NCBI GenBank assembly: GCA_029881725.1
Contig: JAOUMB010000002.1
Location: 43,398 to 107,397 of the forward strand
Source: Nitrospirota bacterium
GTDB taxonomy: Bacteria > Nitrospirota > JACRHL01
DNA: 64,000 nt
Direction of reading: 5' to 3'
Below are positions 1-13,116 of the stretch, piece after piece. Position 1 is the stretch's first letter. Each line of letters starts with the position of its first letter. The notes under the pieces are model-generated. The model was not told the origin of the DNA. It saw only the letters and a program-made list of their open reading frames with translations, and made no database searches. Made by a program: the position numbers and the translations under genes.

Positions 1-2
1 GG

Positions 3-1070
3 GTGCGGTATGCGTTTCTGCGGGAGGCCGCCGCTCTCACCGGCGCCGCGTGCATCGCCACCGGCCACCACGCGGACGACCAGGTGGAGACGGTGCTGTG
101 GCGGCTGGCCACCGGCGCCGACCCGGCTCATCTGTCCGGCATGGCCGCCCGCTCCGGCCCCCTGTGGCGCCCTCTGCTCGGGGAGCCGCGCGCGGCCCTG
201 GCCGCCTACCTGCGCACCCACGAGCTGCCCCATGTGGAGGATGCCAGCAACCAGGACCTGCGCTACACCCGCAACCGCATCCGCCACCGGGTGGTGCCGG
301 AACTGGCCGCCATCAACCGGGCGCTCACCGGGGCGGTGTCCCACACCGCCCGGGGGCTGGCCGAGGACGACGATTTTCTGCACCGGCAGGCGGCACGGGC
401 ATGGGATGAGGTGGCGCGTGCCGACGGGGAGGCCCGCTGCCTGAATCGCGCCGGGCTGGCCGCCCTGCATCCGGCACTGGTGCGCCGGCTGGTGCGCCGC
501 GCCCTGCAGGAGGCGGGGCAGGCGGTGGTGCACCATCGTCACGTGGGCGCCGTCATCGGCCTGCTGAACGCGGGGGCGGGACGGCAACTGGACCTGTCGG
601 ATGGGGTGCGCGCCACCGCCGGCTACGAGGAGATCCGCCTGAGCGCGGCGGCCACCGGCACGCCTGCCGGGCCCGTCGCCAGCGAGATTGCCCTGGCCAT
701 CCCCGGCGATACCCCGGTGCCGTGGGCCGGCGTCGTCCTGCAAGCCCGGCTGGCCGACCCTCCCGAACCGGGCTGGACGCTGTTCGACCGGGCCACCTTC
801 AGCGGGCCATTGACAGTGCGGCCCCGGCGTCCGGGGGATCTCTTCCATCCGGACGGCATGCACGGCCACGCCAAAAAACTGAAGGATTTCCTGATTGACG
901 CCCGGATTCCACGCGGGGAACGCGGACAGATTCCCCTGCTGGTGGCCCCGGAAGGGGTTTTATGGGTGGTGGGGATGCGACAGGACGCCCGCTTTATGGT
1001 AAAAACTAGCGTGGGAAGCGAACAACCGGCACTGGCGCTCAGGGTGCGCGCCGCCGCCGCTGTGATGTGA
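3..1070 (+). CDS. tilS: tRNA(Ile)-lysidine synthase, 5'-truncated by window edge
   Basis: GHHADDQVETVLWRL and RNRIRHRVVPEL motifs typical of TilS; followed by overlapping hpt. Confidence 0.9.
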   Translation: MRYAFLREAAALTGAACIATGHHADDQVETVLWRLATGADPAHLSGMAARSGPLWRPLLGEPRAALAAYLRTHELPHVEDASNQDLRYTRNRIRHRVVPELAAINRALTGAVSHTARGLAEDDDFLHRQAARAWDEVARADGEARCLNRAGLAALHPALVRRLVRRALQEAGQAVVHHRHVGAVIGLLNAGAGRQLDLSDGVRATAGYEEIRLSAAATGTPAGPVASEIALAIPGDTPVPWAGVVLQARLADPPEPGWTLFDRATFSGPLTVRPRRPGDLFHPDGMHGHAKKLKDFLIDARIPRGERGQIPLLVAPEGVLWVVGMRQDARFMVKTSVGSEQPALALRVRAAAAVM

Positions 1071-1645
1071 GGGAACCGGTGACGGAACGGAAATTCGGCA
1101 AGGCGCTGATCGATACCAAAACCCTGAGCGACCGGGTCAAGCAACTGGCCCAGCAGATTTCGCGCGACTATGAAGGGCGCGAAATCCTGGCCATCGGTGT
1201 GCTGAAAGGGGCGTCCATCTTCTATTCGGATCTGGTGCGCCAGATTCAGGTGCCGGTGGTGCTCGACTTCATCCAGGTCAAATCCTACGCCGGGCGCACC
1301 TCGTCCAGCGGCGAGGTGCGGATGATCGCCGAACCGGAGTTCATCGGCGACATGGAGGGGCGCCACGTGCTGATCGTGGAGGACATCGTCGATTCCGGCG
1401 TGACCATGCGCTACCTGCAAAAAATCCTGCTGGCCAAGGGCCCGGCCTCCCTGCGCTGCGTCACCCTGCTGGACAAGCCCAGCCGCCGCCGCATTCAGGT
1501 GCCGGTGGACTATGTGGGCTTCACCGTGCCCAACGTGTTCGTGATCGGCTACGGCCTCGACCACGCGGAGCGGTACCGCAACCTGCCCTACATTGCGTCG
1601 CTGGAAAATGCCGAAACCAACGGGGGACGCGGCCCCGCCGGTTGA
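1067..1645 (+). CDS. hpt: hypoxanthine phosphoribosyltransferase
   Basis: VLKGASIFYSDLVRQI and VLIVEDIVDSGVTM PRPP-binding motif; ATGA overlap with tilS. Confidence 0.93.
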   Translation: MREPVTERKFGKALIDTKTLSDRVKQLAQQISRDYEGREILAIGVLKGASIFYSDLVRQIQVPVVLDFIQVKSYAGRTSSSGEVRMIAEPEFIGDMEGRHVLIVEDIVDSGVTMRYLQKILLAKGPASLRCVTLLDKPSRRRIQVPVDYVGFTVPNVFVIGYGLDHAERYRNLPYIASLENAETNGGRGPAG

Positions 1646-1670
1646 GCACCCCCAAGGGGTGTGTTACGAT
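1642..1670 (+). promoter_or_regulatory. candidate sigma70 promoter for ftsH
   Basis: TTGAGC (1642-1647), 17-nt spacer, TACGAT (1665-1670), ahead of ftsH start at 1699. Confidence 0.45.
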
Positions 1671-1698
1671 CAGTTTTCTTACTTTCTAGCGGGGAGTT

Positions 1699-3528
<1,830 letters not shown>

Positions 3529-3535
3529 TTCGCCC

Positions 3536-4423
3536 ATGACGCCCCCCCCGGCGCCCACCCCTCCGGTGGCGGCTCCCGCCCCGGCCCGGCCGGCCAGCGG
3601 CTGGGAAGGGTTGTTGCCCGCGGGGCGAACCGCCGTCATGGGGGTGCTCAACGTCACTCCCGACTCCTTTTCCGACGGGGGACGCTTTGTGGACACCGGC
3701 GCCGCCGTGGCCCACGCCGCCCGGCTGGTGGCGCAGGGGGCCGACCTGCTCGACATCGGCGGTGAATCCACCCGCCCCGGCGCCCCGGAGGTACCGGAAG
3801 GGGACGAAATCCAGCGGGTGGTGCCGGTCATCACCGCCCTGCGCGCCGCCGGCATCGACACCCCCATCACCATCGACACCCGCAAGGCCGCCGTGGCCCG
3901 CGCCGCCGTGCAGGCGGGGGCCAGCGCCGTAAACGACGTATCCGCCCTGCGGCACGACCCGCGCATGGCGGAAACCTGCGCCGACCTGGGGGTGCCGGTG
4001 GCCCTGATGCACATGCGGGGCACCCCGCAAACCATGCAGGAGGCTCCCGTCTACGGCAGTGTGGTGGCGGAAGTCTCCGCCTGGCTGGAGGCGCGCATGG
4101 ACGCCGCCGTGGCCGCTGGAATCGGCCGCCACCGCCTGTGCGTGGACCCGGGAATCGGCTTCGGCAAAACCGTGCGCCACAACCTGCTGCTGCTCAAGGG
4201 GCTGAACCAGTTCACCCGCCTGGGCGTGCCCCTGCTGGTGGGCACCAGCCGCAAATCGTTCATCGGCACCCTGCTGGAGGAGCCCGACCCGGCGCGGCGC
4301 GAATGGGGCACCGCCGCCACCGTCACCTGGGCGGTGGCCCATGGCGCGCGCATCGTCCGCGTGCATCAGGTGGCCGAAATGGCCCAGGTGGTGCGCCTGA
4401 CCGACGCCATCCGGAGCGCCTGA
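3536..4423 (+). CDS. folP: dihydropteroate synthase
   Basis: MGVLNVTPDSFSDGGRF and GGESTRPGA motifs. Confidence 0.96.
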   Translation: MTPPPAPTPPVAAPAPARPASGWEGLLPAGRTAVMGVLNVTPDSFSDGGRFVDTGAAVAHAARLVAQGADLLDIGGESTRPGAPEVPEGDEIQRVVPVITALRAAGIDTPITIDTRKAAVARAAVQAGASAVNDVSALRHDPRMAETCADLGVPVALMHMRGTPQTMQEAPVYGSVVAEVSAWLEARMDAAVAAGIGRHRLCVDPGIGFGKTVRHNLLLLKGLNQFTRLGVPLLVGTSRKSFIGTLLEEPDPARREWGTAATVTWAVAHGARIVRVHQVAEMAQVVRLTDAIRSA

Positions 4424-5238
4424 TGCTGGAACTGCTGTACGACTTCCGCTTCCCTCAGGATCTGCTGGACATCCTGCTGGTCAGCTTCATCTGCTACCGC
4501 CTGCTGCTGATCATCAAGGGCACCCGCGCACTGCGCATGATGGTCGGCATCGGCGTGCTGCTCGGGGTGCTGTTGGCCGCCAACCAGTTCGGCCTGCACA
4601 CCCTGGACTGGCTGGTGACCAGCTTCTGGAGCCAGATCGTACTGGCGCTGATCATCCTGTTCGCCCCGGAAATCCGCCGGGGACTGGCCCAGTTCGGGCG
4701 CATTCCGTTTGCCCACCTGCTCAGCCCCGGCGAAAACGCCCACACGGTGGACGAGGTGGTGCGCGCCGCCGTGGCCATGGCCAGCAACAAAATCGGCGGC
4801 ATTCTGGTGATCGAACGGGAAACCCGGCTGCTGGACATTGTCGAAGTGGGCACCCGGATGGATGCCCTGGTGTCGAAGGACGTGCTGCTGGCCATTTTCA
4901 ATCCCGCCTCCCCCATTCATGACGGGGCCGCCATCCTGCACGGCGGGCGGGTGGTGGCGGCCGGCTGCTTTCTGCCCATCGCCCTGCGCGTGAAGGACCC
5001 GTCCCTGGGCACCCGCCACCGGGCCGCCATCGGCCTCACCGAAGAAACCGACGCCCTGGCGCTGGTGATCTCCGAGGAGACCGGAAACATCACCCTGGCT
5101 TCCGGTGGCACCCTGATCCGCTCCCTGGACGGCCCCTCCCTGCGCAACGAACTGAATCGCCTGCTGGGGGAGGGCCCGGTGCCGGGGCTGTGGGTGCCGC
5201 GCCTGCGCGGATGGTATCCGGAAAGGGACCAGCCGTGA
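4423..5238 (+). CDS. cdaA: CdaA-type diadenylate cyclase (DisA_N domain)
   Basis: N-terminal TM helices then DGAAIL and TRHRAA catalytic motifs; ATG overlaps folP stop (TGATG). Confidence 0.93.
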   Translation: MLELLYDFRFPQDLLDILLVSFICYRLLLIIKGTRALRMMVGIGVLLGVLLAANQFGLHTLDWLVTSFWSQIVLALIILFAPEIRRGLAQFGRIPFAHLLSPGENAHTVDEVVRAAVAMASNKIGGILVIERETRLLDIVEVGTRMDALVSKDVLLAIFNPASPIHDGAAILHGGRVVAAGCFLPIALRVKDPSLGTRHRAAIGLTEETDALALVISEETGNITLASGGTLIRSLDGPSLRNELNRLLGEGPVPGLWVPRLRGWYPERDQP

Positions 5239-5927
5239 CGCCACCCCCGCAGACCGGCTGGCGGGCCAATCCCGGCCTCAAGCTGCTTTCCCTGCTGATG
5301 GCCTTCAGCCTGTGGCTGTACGTGAACGCCCGCGGCCAGGTGCAGATCAACTTCGCCGTGCCCGTGGTGCCCACCGACCTGCCCGCCGAACTGGTGCTCA
5401 CCGACCTCGGGGCCGAGAGCGCCGAGGTGCGCGTGCAGGCCCTGCCCGCCGATCTGGAGCGCATCCAGCCGCGCCATGTGGAGATGCGCCTGGACCTGTC
5501 CGAGGCGGTGCCCGGCGAACAGTGGCTGCCCATTTCCGTGGACGACGTGGTCGGCGCCGGAACCGCCGAGGTGGTCCACGTGGAGCCCCGCCAGGTGCGG
5601 GTGGTGATCGAGCGGCGGGTCACCCGCCCGTTTACCGTGGAGCCGGTCATCAATGGCGAACCCGACGCCGCGCGCAAGGTGCAGCGGGTTACCGTGGATC
5701 CCGCCGAGGTGCAGCTCACCGGGGGCGAATCCGCCTTCAAGCGTTTCAAGCACCTGACCACCCAGCCGGTGGACATTACCGGCCTGGCCCACTCCCTGCG
5801 CCGCGAGGTGCGCCTGGACCTGCAGGGACGCGACCTGCAAATGGCGGTCAAACAACCGGTATATGTTACGATTACACTTGTGGATAACCCGCCCGCGACG
5901 CCCCCCTCGGGGGCCGCGGCGCCCTGA
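5235..5927 (+). CDS. YbbR-like domain protein (CdaR-like)
   Basis: N-terminal TM plus YbbR repeats; position between cdaA and glmM; GTG start overlapping cdaA stop. Confidence 0.85.
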   Translation: MTPPPQTGWRANPGLKLLSLLMAFSLWLYVNARGQVQINFAVPVVPTDLPAELVLTDLGAESAEVRVQALPADLERIQPRHVEMRLDLSEAVPGEQWLPISVDDVVGAGTAEVVHVEPRQVRVVIERRVTRPFTVEPVINGEPDAARKVQRVTVDPAEVQLTGGESAFKRFKHLTTQPVDITGLAHSLRREVRLDLQGRDLQMAVKQPVYVTITLVDNPPATPPSGAAAP

Positions 5928-5957
5928 CGGCAACCCCGACACCAGACTGGACGGCGT

Positions 5958-7316
5958 GTGAGAAAACTGTTCGGCACAGACGGCATCCGCGGTACCGCCA
6001 ACGTGGACCCGATGACCAGCGAAATGGCCCTCAAGCTGGGGCGCGCCATCGCGCACCTGTTCAAGAACCGCAAGGGGCGCCACCGCATCGTCATCGGCAA
6101 GGACACCCGCCTGTCCGGCTATATGCTGGAAACCGCCCTTACCAGCGGCATCTGCTCCATGGGGGTGGACGTGCTGCTGGTGGGCCCCATGCCCACCCCC
6201 GCCATCAGCGTCATCACCAAAAGCATGCGCGCCGATGCCGGGGTGGTCATCTCCGCCAGCCACAACCCTTATGAAGACAACGGCATCAAGTTCTTCTCCC
6301 GCGACGGCCTGAAGCTGCCGGACGACATGGAACGCGAGATCGAGCGCCTGATTTTCTCCGGTGACCTGGATGCCATCCGCCCCACCGCCACCGACATCGG
6401 CAAGGCCTTCAAGGTCGAGGACACGGTGGGCCGCTACGTGGAATACGTCAAAGCCAGCCTGCCCAAGGGATTCGACCTGGAGGGTCTCAAGGTGGTGGTG
6501 GACTGCGCCCACGGCGCCGCCTACCGGGTCAGCCCCGTGGTGTTTCAGGAACTGGGCGCCGAGGTGATCCCCATTGGCGTCAAGCCGGACGGTATCAACA
6601 TCAACGCCGGCTGCGGCTCCCTCTATCCGCAGGCCATGCAGCAAGCGGTGCGCGAGCACGGTGCCCACCTGGGCATCGCCCACGATGGCGACGCGGACCG
6701 GGTGCTGTTCGCCGACGAACACGGCAACATGGTGGACGGCGATCAGGTCATGGGTCTGTGCGCCATCGAGCTCAAACAGGACGGCCTGCTGGCCAGGGAC
6801 ACCCTGGTCACCACGGTGATGAGCAACCTGGGGCTGGAACTGGCCATGAAGGAGGCAGGCATCCACACCGAGCGCACCCAGGTGGGCGACCGCTACGTGC
6901 TGGAGCGCATGCTGGAGGGCGGCTTCAACTTCGGCGGCGAGCAGTCCGGCCACATCATTTTCCTGGACCACAACGTCACCGGCGACGGCCTGATCACCGC
7001 CCTGCAGGTGGCCTACTACATGCAACGCAGCGGCCGCCCCCTGTCGGAACTGGCCGCCTGCATGCAGCCCATGCCCCAGGTGTTGCTGGGCGGCCGCGTG
7101 GCCAGCAAGCCCGATCTGGACTCCCTCCCCGAGGTGGTGCGCGTTCAGCGGGCAATTGAGGAAAAACTGGGCGATTCCGGCCGCATGCTGGTACGCTATT
7201 CGGGAACCGAACCCCTGGTGCGGGTCATGCTGGAAGGACCGGATCAACCCACCATCGACACCCTGGCCCGCGAGATGCTGGATACCATTCTCGCCCAGGT
7301 GGGAGCGGAGGAATGA
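5958..7316 (+). CDS. glmM: phosphoglucosamine mutase
   Basis: [53 protein letters not shown] motifs. Confidence 0.97.
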   Translation: MRKLFGTDGIRGTANVDPMTSEMALKLGRAIAHLFKNRKGRHRIVIGKDTRLSGYMLETALTSGICSMGVDVLLVGPMPTPAISVITKSMRADAGVVISASHNPYEDNGIKFFSRDGLKLPDDMEREIERLIFSGDLDAIRPTATDIGKAFKVEDTVGRYVEYVKASLPKGFDLEGLKVVVDCAHGAAYRVSPVVFQELGAEVIPIGVKPDGININAGCGSLYPQAMQQAVREHGAHLGIAHDGDADRVLFADEHGNMVDGDQVMGLCAIELKQDGLLARDTLVTTVMSNLGLELAMKEAGIHTERTQVGDRYVLERMLEGGFNFGGEQSGHIIFLDHNVTGDGLITALQVAYYMQRSGRPLSELAACMQPMPQVLLGGRVASKPDLDSLPEVVRVQRAIEEKLGDSGRMLVRYSGTEPLVRVMLEGPDQPTIDTLAREMLDTILAQVGAEE

Positions 7317-7993
7317 CGATGGGACGCCTCACAACCCTGCTGGCCGCGCTGCTGACGCTGGCCGCCCTTCCCGCTGCGGCGCAAACGCCCTACTACGACG
7401 AGTTGCGCGGCACCACCCACGATTTTTCCCTGCGCGGCGGCGGCGAAATCTGCCTCGGCTGCCACGTGAACCCGCCGGACACCGCCGCCGACGATTTTCT
7501 GGTGGCCTCCCCCCTGTGGGGCGGCGGCTGGAACAGCGGCCTGTTCCCCGTGGGCCAGGCCGCCGCCGACGACTGGAGCGACACCAGCGACGCCTGTCTG
7601 GAGTGCCACGACGGCGGCCTGGCCGGTGCGGTGCACCAGCAGCGCGACGAGGTGGTCACCCGCGAGCGCGGCGGCAGCCGCTCCCCGGACCATCCCATCC
7701 GCATCCCCTACCCGCGCGCGGTGAGCGGCAAATTCGTGGTGCCCACCCCCTTGCCCCAGCACCTCCAGTACTGGTCGGTGCCCGACATGAAGGGCGAGCA
7801 ACTGATCCTGCCCCACGGCCCCACCTCCAGTTACCAGACGCTGGTGGATGTGGACAGCGCCACCTTCAACGCCGTGCGCACCCGCGATGGCAAGGTGCAC
7901 TGCGAAAGCTGCCACAACCCCCACAGCAACAAGGCCGCCCCGTATTTGAGGGCCATGCCCCCCGACCTCTGCCTGGTCTGCCACGAAAAATAG
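7313..7993 (+). CDS. periplasmic tetraheme c-type cytochrome (doubled-CXXCH type)
   Basis: signal peptide and four CXXCH motifs (CLGCH, CLECH, CESCH, CLVCH); start overlaps glmM stop. Confidence 0.85.
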   Translation: MTMGRLTTLLAALLTLAALPAAAQTPYYDELRGTTHDFSLRGGGEICLGCHVNPPDTAADDFLVASPLWGGGWNSGLFPVGQAAADDWSDTSDACLECHDGGLAGAVHQQRDEVVTRERGGSRSPDHPIRIPYPRAVSGKFVVPTPLPQHLQYWSVPDMKGEQLILPHGPTSSYQTLVDVDSATFNAVRTRDGKVHCESCHNPHSNKAAPYLRAMPPDLCLVCHEK

Positions 7994-8265
7994 CGGGCCC
8001 GGCCCGCAGCGGTATCCGAAGGGGGTACCGGCATATAGAGGAGTAATGGGCGTCCACCCTGCGACATGCGGGGCGACGACCGCTCCGCCCTGGACCTTCG
8101 TGGGCGTGGCCCGCTACGATATCCGCACGGAAGCGACAGGCCCACTCCCCTCTCAAAAATCCCCTCCCCGTTCAGCGTCATTTCAGACTGGCTCCGTATC
8201 CTTCAACTCAAGACACGGAGGCCGAGTGCTTCGGACTCCCAACCCATTCTGAAGGAGAGAGACCC

Positions 8266-8403
8266 ATGTTCACCACCTACCTCATCATTGCCATGTTCGC
8301 CGCTGTCGCGGTCACTTTCGCCGTCCTCGGCACCCGTCAGGCCCGCCACACCCCGGTCACCCCGGTCCCGGCCCATCCCGCCCAGTTGAAAAAGGCCGCG
8401 TAA
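8266..8403 (+). CDS. 45-aa single-TM small protein
   Basis: AAGGAGAG SD 5' of ATG; MFTTYLIIAMFAAVAVTFAVLGTRQARHTPVTPVPAHPAQLKKAA; below the ORF-track length cutoff. Confidence 0.5.
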   Translation: MFTTYLIIAMFAAVAVTFAVLGTRQARHTPVTPVPAHPAQLKKAA

Positions 8404-9582
8404 CCCCAACCATTCATTTCCATCGTGGGGGGGGAGAGGGGGTAGCCGCACCGGCTGCTCCCTCTTGTTTTTCACCCCCCGGGCCGTAACCCGGCGGCCG
8501 CCGCTTCTCCCCGCCCCGCCCATTCCGTAATCAGACGGTTATTTTTCCCCATTTAAACCGTTAACGATCCGGTGCTTCGCCCACGAGTGCTATGCGCACG
8601 GGGATATTTGCTGGCTCGGTTATTCGGCCCGGATCGTTCGGCCTCCTCTCCGCCCGGAGGGGGGAGCGTTGGATCCCGTCACAACCGGTTGAAAACACAA
8701 AGTACGGATCATCCCTCCCCTGTCCCGATCCCACCGCGGGGGGGCCAGAATTCCCGCCCCGCACCCCCACCGCAATTTCATTTAATTGGTCGTTAAATCA
8801 AATGATTTTCAACCGCCACCCCCTTCCCGGCCCCCGGCACCCCCCATGGCGCAAACGGACCCCACCGTGTGACCGGCACCCATATTTAAAAAAACCCACA
8901 CACTTTCAATCCCTTCTGCACGTTCCGCTTCGCACGCCAGCGCCTCCACAAGGCCATTTTTTTCAAAGTTTTCAATATGTTCTGAATTTCCTCCGAATTT
9001 TCCCCATATAAACCACCCCAATCGTGCTACCGGCCTTCAGAACCCCTTGATATTCCGTTCCACCTTCACCGTGAACATGCGAAACCCACGGTGCTAAACG
9101 CCACCACAATGCGGATTTTATTCCACAAAAACAGCCAGTTCTGAACGTGAAAACCGTTAATTTCAACCGTGTTTCACTTCGCAACCACAAACGCGTTTTC
9201 TCCCGGTAAAACGGCCGGTTATGTTTTTTCCGCCGATTTTTTGCGAAACAAACCCGCCGTGCCCACAAACGGCCAAAACCACCGCGTTGTCAACGGGTTA
9301 TACCCGGCTGGTTACCGTTGCGCACGGTTTAGCGTTGCCGTTTGCGAAGCGGAGTAGCACGATTGCTCCCCGCCAACGCCGTCGGGGCGGACCTGCTGCG
9401 GCGGGGGGATGAGGCGGTAACCCATTGGTTTTGCGTTCCAAAAATCCACAGAGCAGACCGCATGCGCCAGATGTGCCGGATGCGCCAGCGGAATTCCGGC
9501 GGAAGGGGATACGCTGCCGCAGATTGAACGGGGAACCCCGCACCGGGTGGGGTTTTCCGGCCGCCGCCACACGGGGCCTATA

Positions 9583-10467
9583 ATGGGTGCCGTGAACAGC
9601 CTCGAACAACGACTGCGCCGCCACGTGGACCGGCTGGCGGGAGAAATCGGCCCGCGCGGCCTGTTCGCCCCGGCGGCCTACCGGGCGGCGGCGGATTACA
9701 TCGACGCGGAACTGGCCTCCGGCGGCTATGAGGTGACCCGCGAGCCGGTGCCCGCCCCGAAGGACATGCCGGACGCCGTGTGCCACAACCTGGTGGCGGA
9801 ACGGCCCGGCACCGATCCCGCCGGTATCTGGCTGATCGGCGCCCACTACGACACCGTGCCCGGCACCCCCGGCGCGGACGACAACGCCAGCGCGGTGGCG
9901 GCCCTGCTGGAAATGGCGCGCCACTTTGCCGGGGTCTCCCCCCGCGACACGGTCCGTTTCGTGGCCCTGGCCAACGAGGAGATGCCGCACTTCACGCGCC
10001 CCTCCCATGGGGCCATGGCCCACGCCGCCGGGTGCCGCCGGCGGGGGGAAAAAATCCGCCTGATGGCGTCCCTGGAGATGCTGGGCTATTACACCGACCA
10101 GCCCGGCAGCCAACGCTACCCTGCCGGGCTGGGGGCCTGCTACCCGGACACGGGTAACTTTCTGGGGATCATCGGGGGACTGGTCAACACCGGGAGGATC
10201 AAGCGGCTGGCGGCCGGTTTCCGGGCCTCCACCGATCTGCCGTGTCAGGTGCTCATCACCCCGGTGTGGGCCCCGGCACTGGTGCGCAGCGACCATTTCG
10301 CGTTCCTGCTCAACCGCTATCCGGCGGTCATGATCACCGATACGGCGGACTTCCGGAACCCGCACTATCACAGCGCCGCCGACACCCCGAACAGCCTGGA
10401 CTACCCCCGCATGGCGGCGGCGGTCACCGGCCTGTGCGGAGCGTTTGAGCGGTTGAGCGGGGGGTGA
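9583..10467 (+). CDS. M28-family zinc peptidase
   Basis: GAHYDTVPGTPGADDNASAVAALLE, NEE, and C-terminal HYHSAADTPNSLDY motifs. Confidence 0.85.
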   Translation: MGAVNSLEQRLRRHVDRLAGEIGPRGLFAPAAYRAAADYIDAELASGGYEVTREPVPAPKDMPDAVCHNLVAERPGTDPAGIWLIGAHYDTVPGTPGADDNASAVAALLEMARHFAGVSPRDTVRFVALANEEMPHFTRPSHGAMAHAAGCRRRGEKIRLMASLEMLGYYTDQPGSQRYPAGLGACYPDTGNFLGIIGGLVNTGRIKRLAAGFRASTDLPCQVLITPVWAPALVRSDHFAFLLNRYPAVMITDTADFRNPHYHSAADTPNSLDYPRMAAAVTGLCGAFERLSGG

Positions 10468-10474
10468 TCCGCCA

Positions 10475-12505
10475 TTATCCGGCCAGCGCCGCGCGGATCG
10501 CCGCCAGCAGCTCCGGCACCCGAAACGGTTTGGTGAGGTAGGTGGCAAACCCCTCCCGAAGGCCCCGTTCGACCTCCCGCGGCATGCTGTCGGCGCTCAC
10601 CGCAATCACCGGCACCTTCCGGGTGCCGGGGGCATCCCGCAGCAACCTGAGGGCCTGAAACCCGTCGATGCCGGGCAGGTTGATGTCCATCAGGATCAGG
10701 TCCGGATGCCGGGATTCAGCCATCACCAACCCCAGTTCCGCCGTTTGCGCGGAGATCAGTTCGATATCCACCTCCTTGCGGAGGATTTCCTCCATCAGCC
10801 GCAGGTTGGCCGGGTTGTCCTCGATATACAGCACCAGTCGGGCATGGACTTCAGGCGCTTCCCGTTTGGCTTCCGGTTGTGACTGTGGCTGGGGATCGTC
10901 CGGGTCCGGTGCCAGATCGAACACCACGGACCGGACGTCTTTTCGAGGAAGGTCGTCATGCACCGGAAGGCTGAACCAGAAGCTGCTGCCTTCGCCCTCG
11001 GTGCTGAAAAACCCCATGCGGCCGTCCATCAGTTCCACCAGCTTGCGGGTGATAACCAGCCCGATGCCGGTACCCTCCACGTCCCCGGCATCGGCCCCCA
11101 GCCGGTTGAACGGCTGGAAAAGCTCCGACTGCCGCTCGGCGGGAATCCCGCAGCCGGTATCGGCCACCGTAAAGCGCACCGCGCGCCGGTCCGGTTCCAG
11201 CCCGGCGGAAAGGGTGACCCGCCCCCCCGGCCGGTTGTATTTGATGCCGTTGGACAGCAGGTTGAGCAGCACCTGACGGAAGCGGGTGCGGTCCACTTGC
11301 AGTTGCGGCAGGCGGGCGGCGGCCGAGTTGTCGATCAGCGAAACCTCCCGTGGAGAGGCCAGGGCGCCGGCGATGGACAGGCAGTCGGCCACCACCGGCG
11401 CCGCATCCACCGCTTCCACCGACAGGTTCACCCGGCCACTTTCCACCCGGGACAGGTCCAGCACCTCGTTGATCAATTCCATCAGGTGATCGCCACCCCG
11501 CATGATGTGGCGAACGTACTCCTCCTGGGTGGGCGTCAGCGGTTCGTTCTCGATCAGTTGCAGCATCTGCGAAAAACCGATGATGGCATTCATGGGGGTG
11601 CGCAGTTCATGGCTCATGCGCGACAGGAACTGGCTCTTGGCGCGGTTGGCGGCGTCGGCCTGGTCGCGGGCGGCCTCCAGCTTCAACATTGTCGCCGTCA
11701 GTTCAGCGGTGCGGCTGGCCACCTGGTCTTCCAGCCGGTCCCGGTGACGCTCCAGCTCGCGGTCCCGCCGCTCGATGGCCTCCAGCATGGTGTTGAAGCC
11801 GTCGGTGAGGGCGCCCACCTCGTCATTCCCCGTCCGTTCCGCGCGCAGGGTATAGTCGCCGTGATCGGTCACCTGACGGGCGGTGGCGGCCAGGTTCCGC
11901 ACCGGCCGCGCAATGATCTGCCCCAGCCAGTGCGCCAACAGCCAGGCAAATCCGAACGACCCGGCCAGCACCAGCGCGGTAATCAGCAGGTGATGGCGCA
12001 CCTCGGCCCACAGGGGGGACAGGTCGGACTGGAGATAAAGCACCCCCAGCACCTCGCCATCCAGCAGGATATCGCGGCACAGGGAATAGGTCAGCGGCCG
12101 GAAGGTGTATACCCCCTTATGGCAATCCCGGTCCGCACCGTCCCGAATTCCGGGGGGAAGCGGGACATCGGCGCCCGAGGACGGATAGCGGGCGAACAAT
12201 GCCCGCTCGTGCAGCAACACCACCGCGGTCAACACCCCCGGATCGGCCCGCAACGCCGCCAGGGTCTCGTTGGCCGCCGGGGCGTCGCGGAAGGCCACCG
12301 CCGGAGCCACTCCCAGGGCGGTGACTTCGGCCAGCGCGGACAGGTCGTCGGCCAGGATGTAACGCACGGTGGAGAGGTTGTGCAGCAGAAACACCGGGCT
12401 GCCCAGCAGCAACACCACGGTGCAGGCAAACAGGGTGATGGCCGACAGCTTGCGCGCCAACGGCAGATCGGCCAACGATGTCGAAAAGATCCGCATCCGG
12501 CTCAC
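10475..12505 (-). CDS. hybrid sensor histidine kinase (CHASE8-like periplasmic domain, HAMP, HisKA, HATPase, REC)
   Basis: [23 protein letters not shown]-box, N/G boxes, C-terminal receiver ([17 protein letters not shown]). Confidence 0.92.
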   Translation of the reverse strand: MSRMRIFSTSLADLPLARKLSAITLFACTVVLLLGSPVFLLHNLSTVRYILADDLSALAEVTALGVAPAVAFRDAPAANETLAALRADPGVLTAVVLLHERALFARYPSSGADVPLPPGIRDGADRDCHKGVYTFRPLTYSLCRDILLDGEVLGVLYLQSDLSPLWAEVRHHLLITALVLAGSFGFAWLLAHWLGQIIARPVRNLAATARQVTDHGDYTLRAERTGNDEVGALTDGFNTMLEAIERRDRELERHRDRLEDQVASRTAELTATMLKLEAARDQADAANRAKSQFLSRMSHELRTPMNAIIGFSQMLQLIENEPLTPTQEEYVRHIMRGGDHLMELINEVLDLSRVESGRVNLSVEAVDAAPVVADCLSIAGALASPREVSLIDNSAAARLPQLQVDRTRFRQVLLNLLSNGIKYNRPGGRVTLSAGLEPDRRAVRFTVADTGCGIPAERQSELFQPFNRLGADAGDVEGTGIGLVITRKLVELMDGRMGFFSTEGEGSSFWFSLPVHDDLPRKDVRSVVFDLAPDPDDPQPQSQPEAKREAPEVHARLVLYIEDNPANLRLMEEILRKEVDIELISAQTAELGLVMAESRHPDLILMDINLPGIDGFQALRLLRDAPGTRKVPVIAVSADSMPREVERGLREGFATYLTKPFRVPELLAAIRAALAG

Positions 12506-13116
12506 CTGACCTCCCGCTCCGCCAGGCCGTACACCTTCCGGGCCAGCGCCAGCAGGCGAGAACTGATGTCCAGACCGGCGCCCCGCGCCGCATGCAGGTG
12601 AATGTCAAAGCGAATCCGGCGCTCCACGGTGACCAGACCGATCATCCCGCCCCGCTCGGCGAACCGCTCCATGTCACCCACGGTCAGCAGCCCGGCCCGC
12701 TCACTGGCGCGCAGAATCGACTCCAGCCGCCCCTCCTCGGAAGCACTGACGAACAGGAGGTGACACGGGTCCAGGCCGTCGCCACGCCCAAGTTGCCGCA
12801 CCCGCAGGGGCCGACCCGCCACCTGCCGGCCGTCCAGCACGTTCAGCGCCTCTCCGAACGGGTTTTTTCCGAGCACGCACAGGGCCACCCGGTCCGCCGG
12901 TTTTCGCGGGTCGGCGGGCCACTGGACGAACTGGGCAAAGCGATACAGCAGCGCCGCCTTGAGCCGGTATTCCTCCACCGGCGACGGTTCCGGCGAAGCG
13001 GAGGCCGCCAGCGGGGGGAACGCCCCCCCCAGCAGCGTGACAAGGGCCACCACTGCCGCCGATCTCGCCAGCACGGTCACTTGTGAATTCGTTTCCGGCA
13101 ACCCCCCGCCCCTCAA
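12502..13116 (-). CDS. YfiR-family periplasmic protein (DUF4154-like)
   Basis: EYRLKAALLYRFAQFVQWP ... VALCVLGKNPFGEAL ... CHLLFVSASE ... GMIGLVTVERRIRFDIHL pattern; overlaps kinase start. Confidence 0.85.
   Translation of the reverse strand: MRGGGLPETNSQVTVLARSAAVVALVTLLGGAFPPLAASASPEPSPVEEYRLKAALLYRFAQFVQWPADPRKPADRVALCVLGKNPFGEALNVLDGRQVAGRPLRVRQLGRGDGLDPCHLLFVSASEEGRLESILRASERAGLLTVGDMERFAERGGMIGLVTVERRIRFDIHLHAARGAGLDISSRLLALARKVYGLAEREVR

Noticed and set aside
5876-5887. TGTGGATAA DnaA-box-like sequence
   Set aside because: Single copy inside ybbR coding end; no cluster or AT-rich unwinding element, so not an origin
4917-7247. 776-aa minus-strand ORF
   Set aside because: Antisense shadow of cdaA/ybbR/glmM
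8046-8252. 68-aa ORF after the tetraheme cytochrome
   Set aside because: SD-like GAGGAG present but the product is low-complexity and overlaps the leader of the better-supported 45-aa ORF
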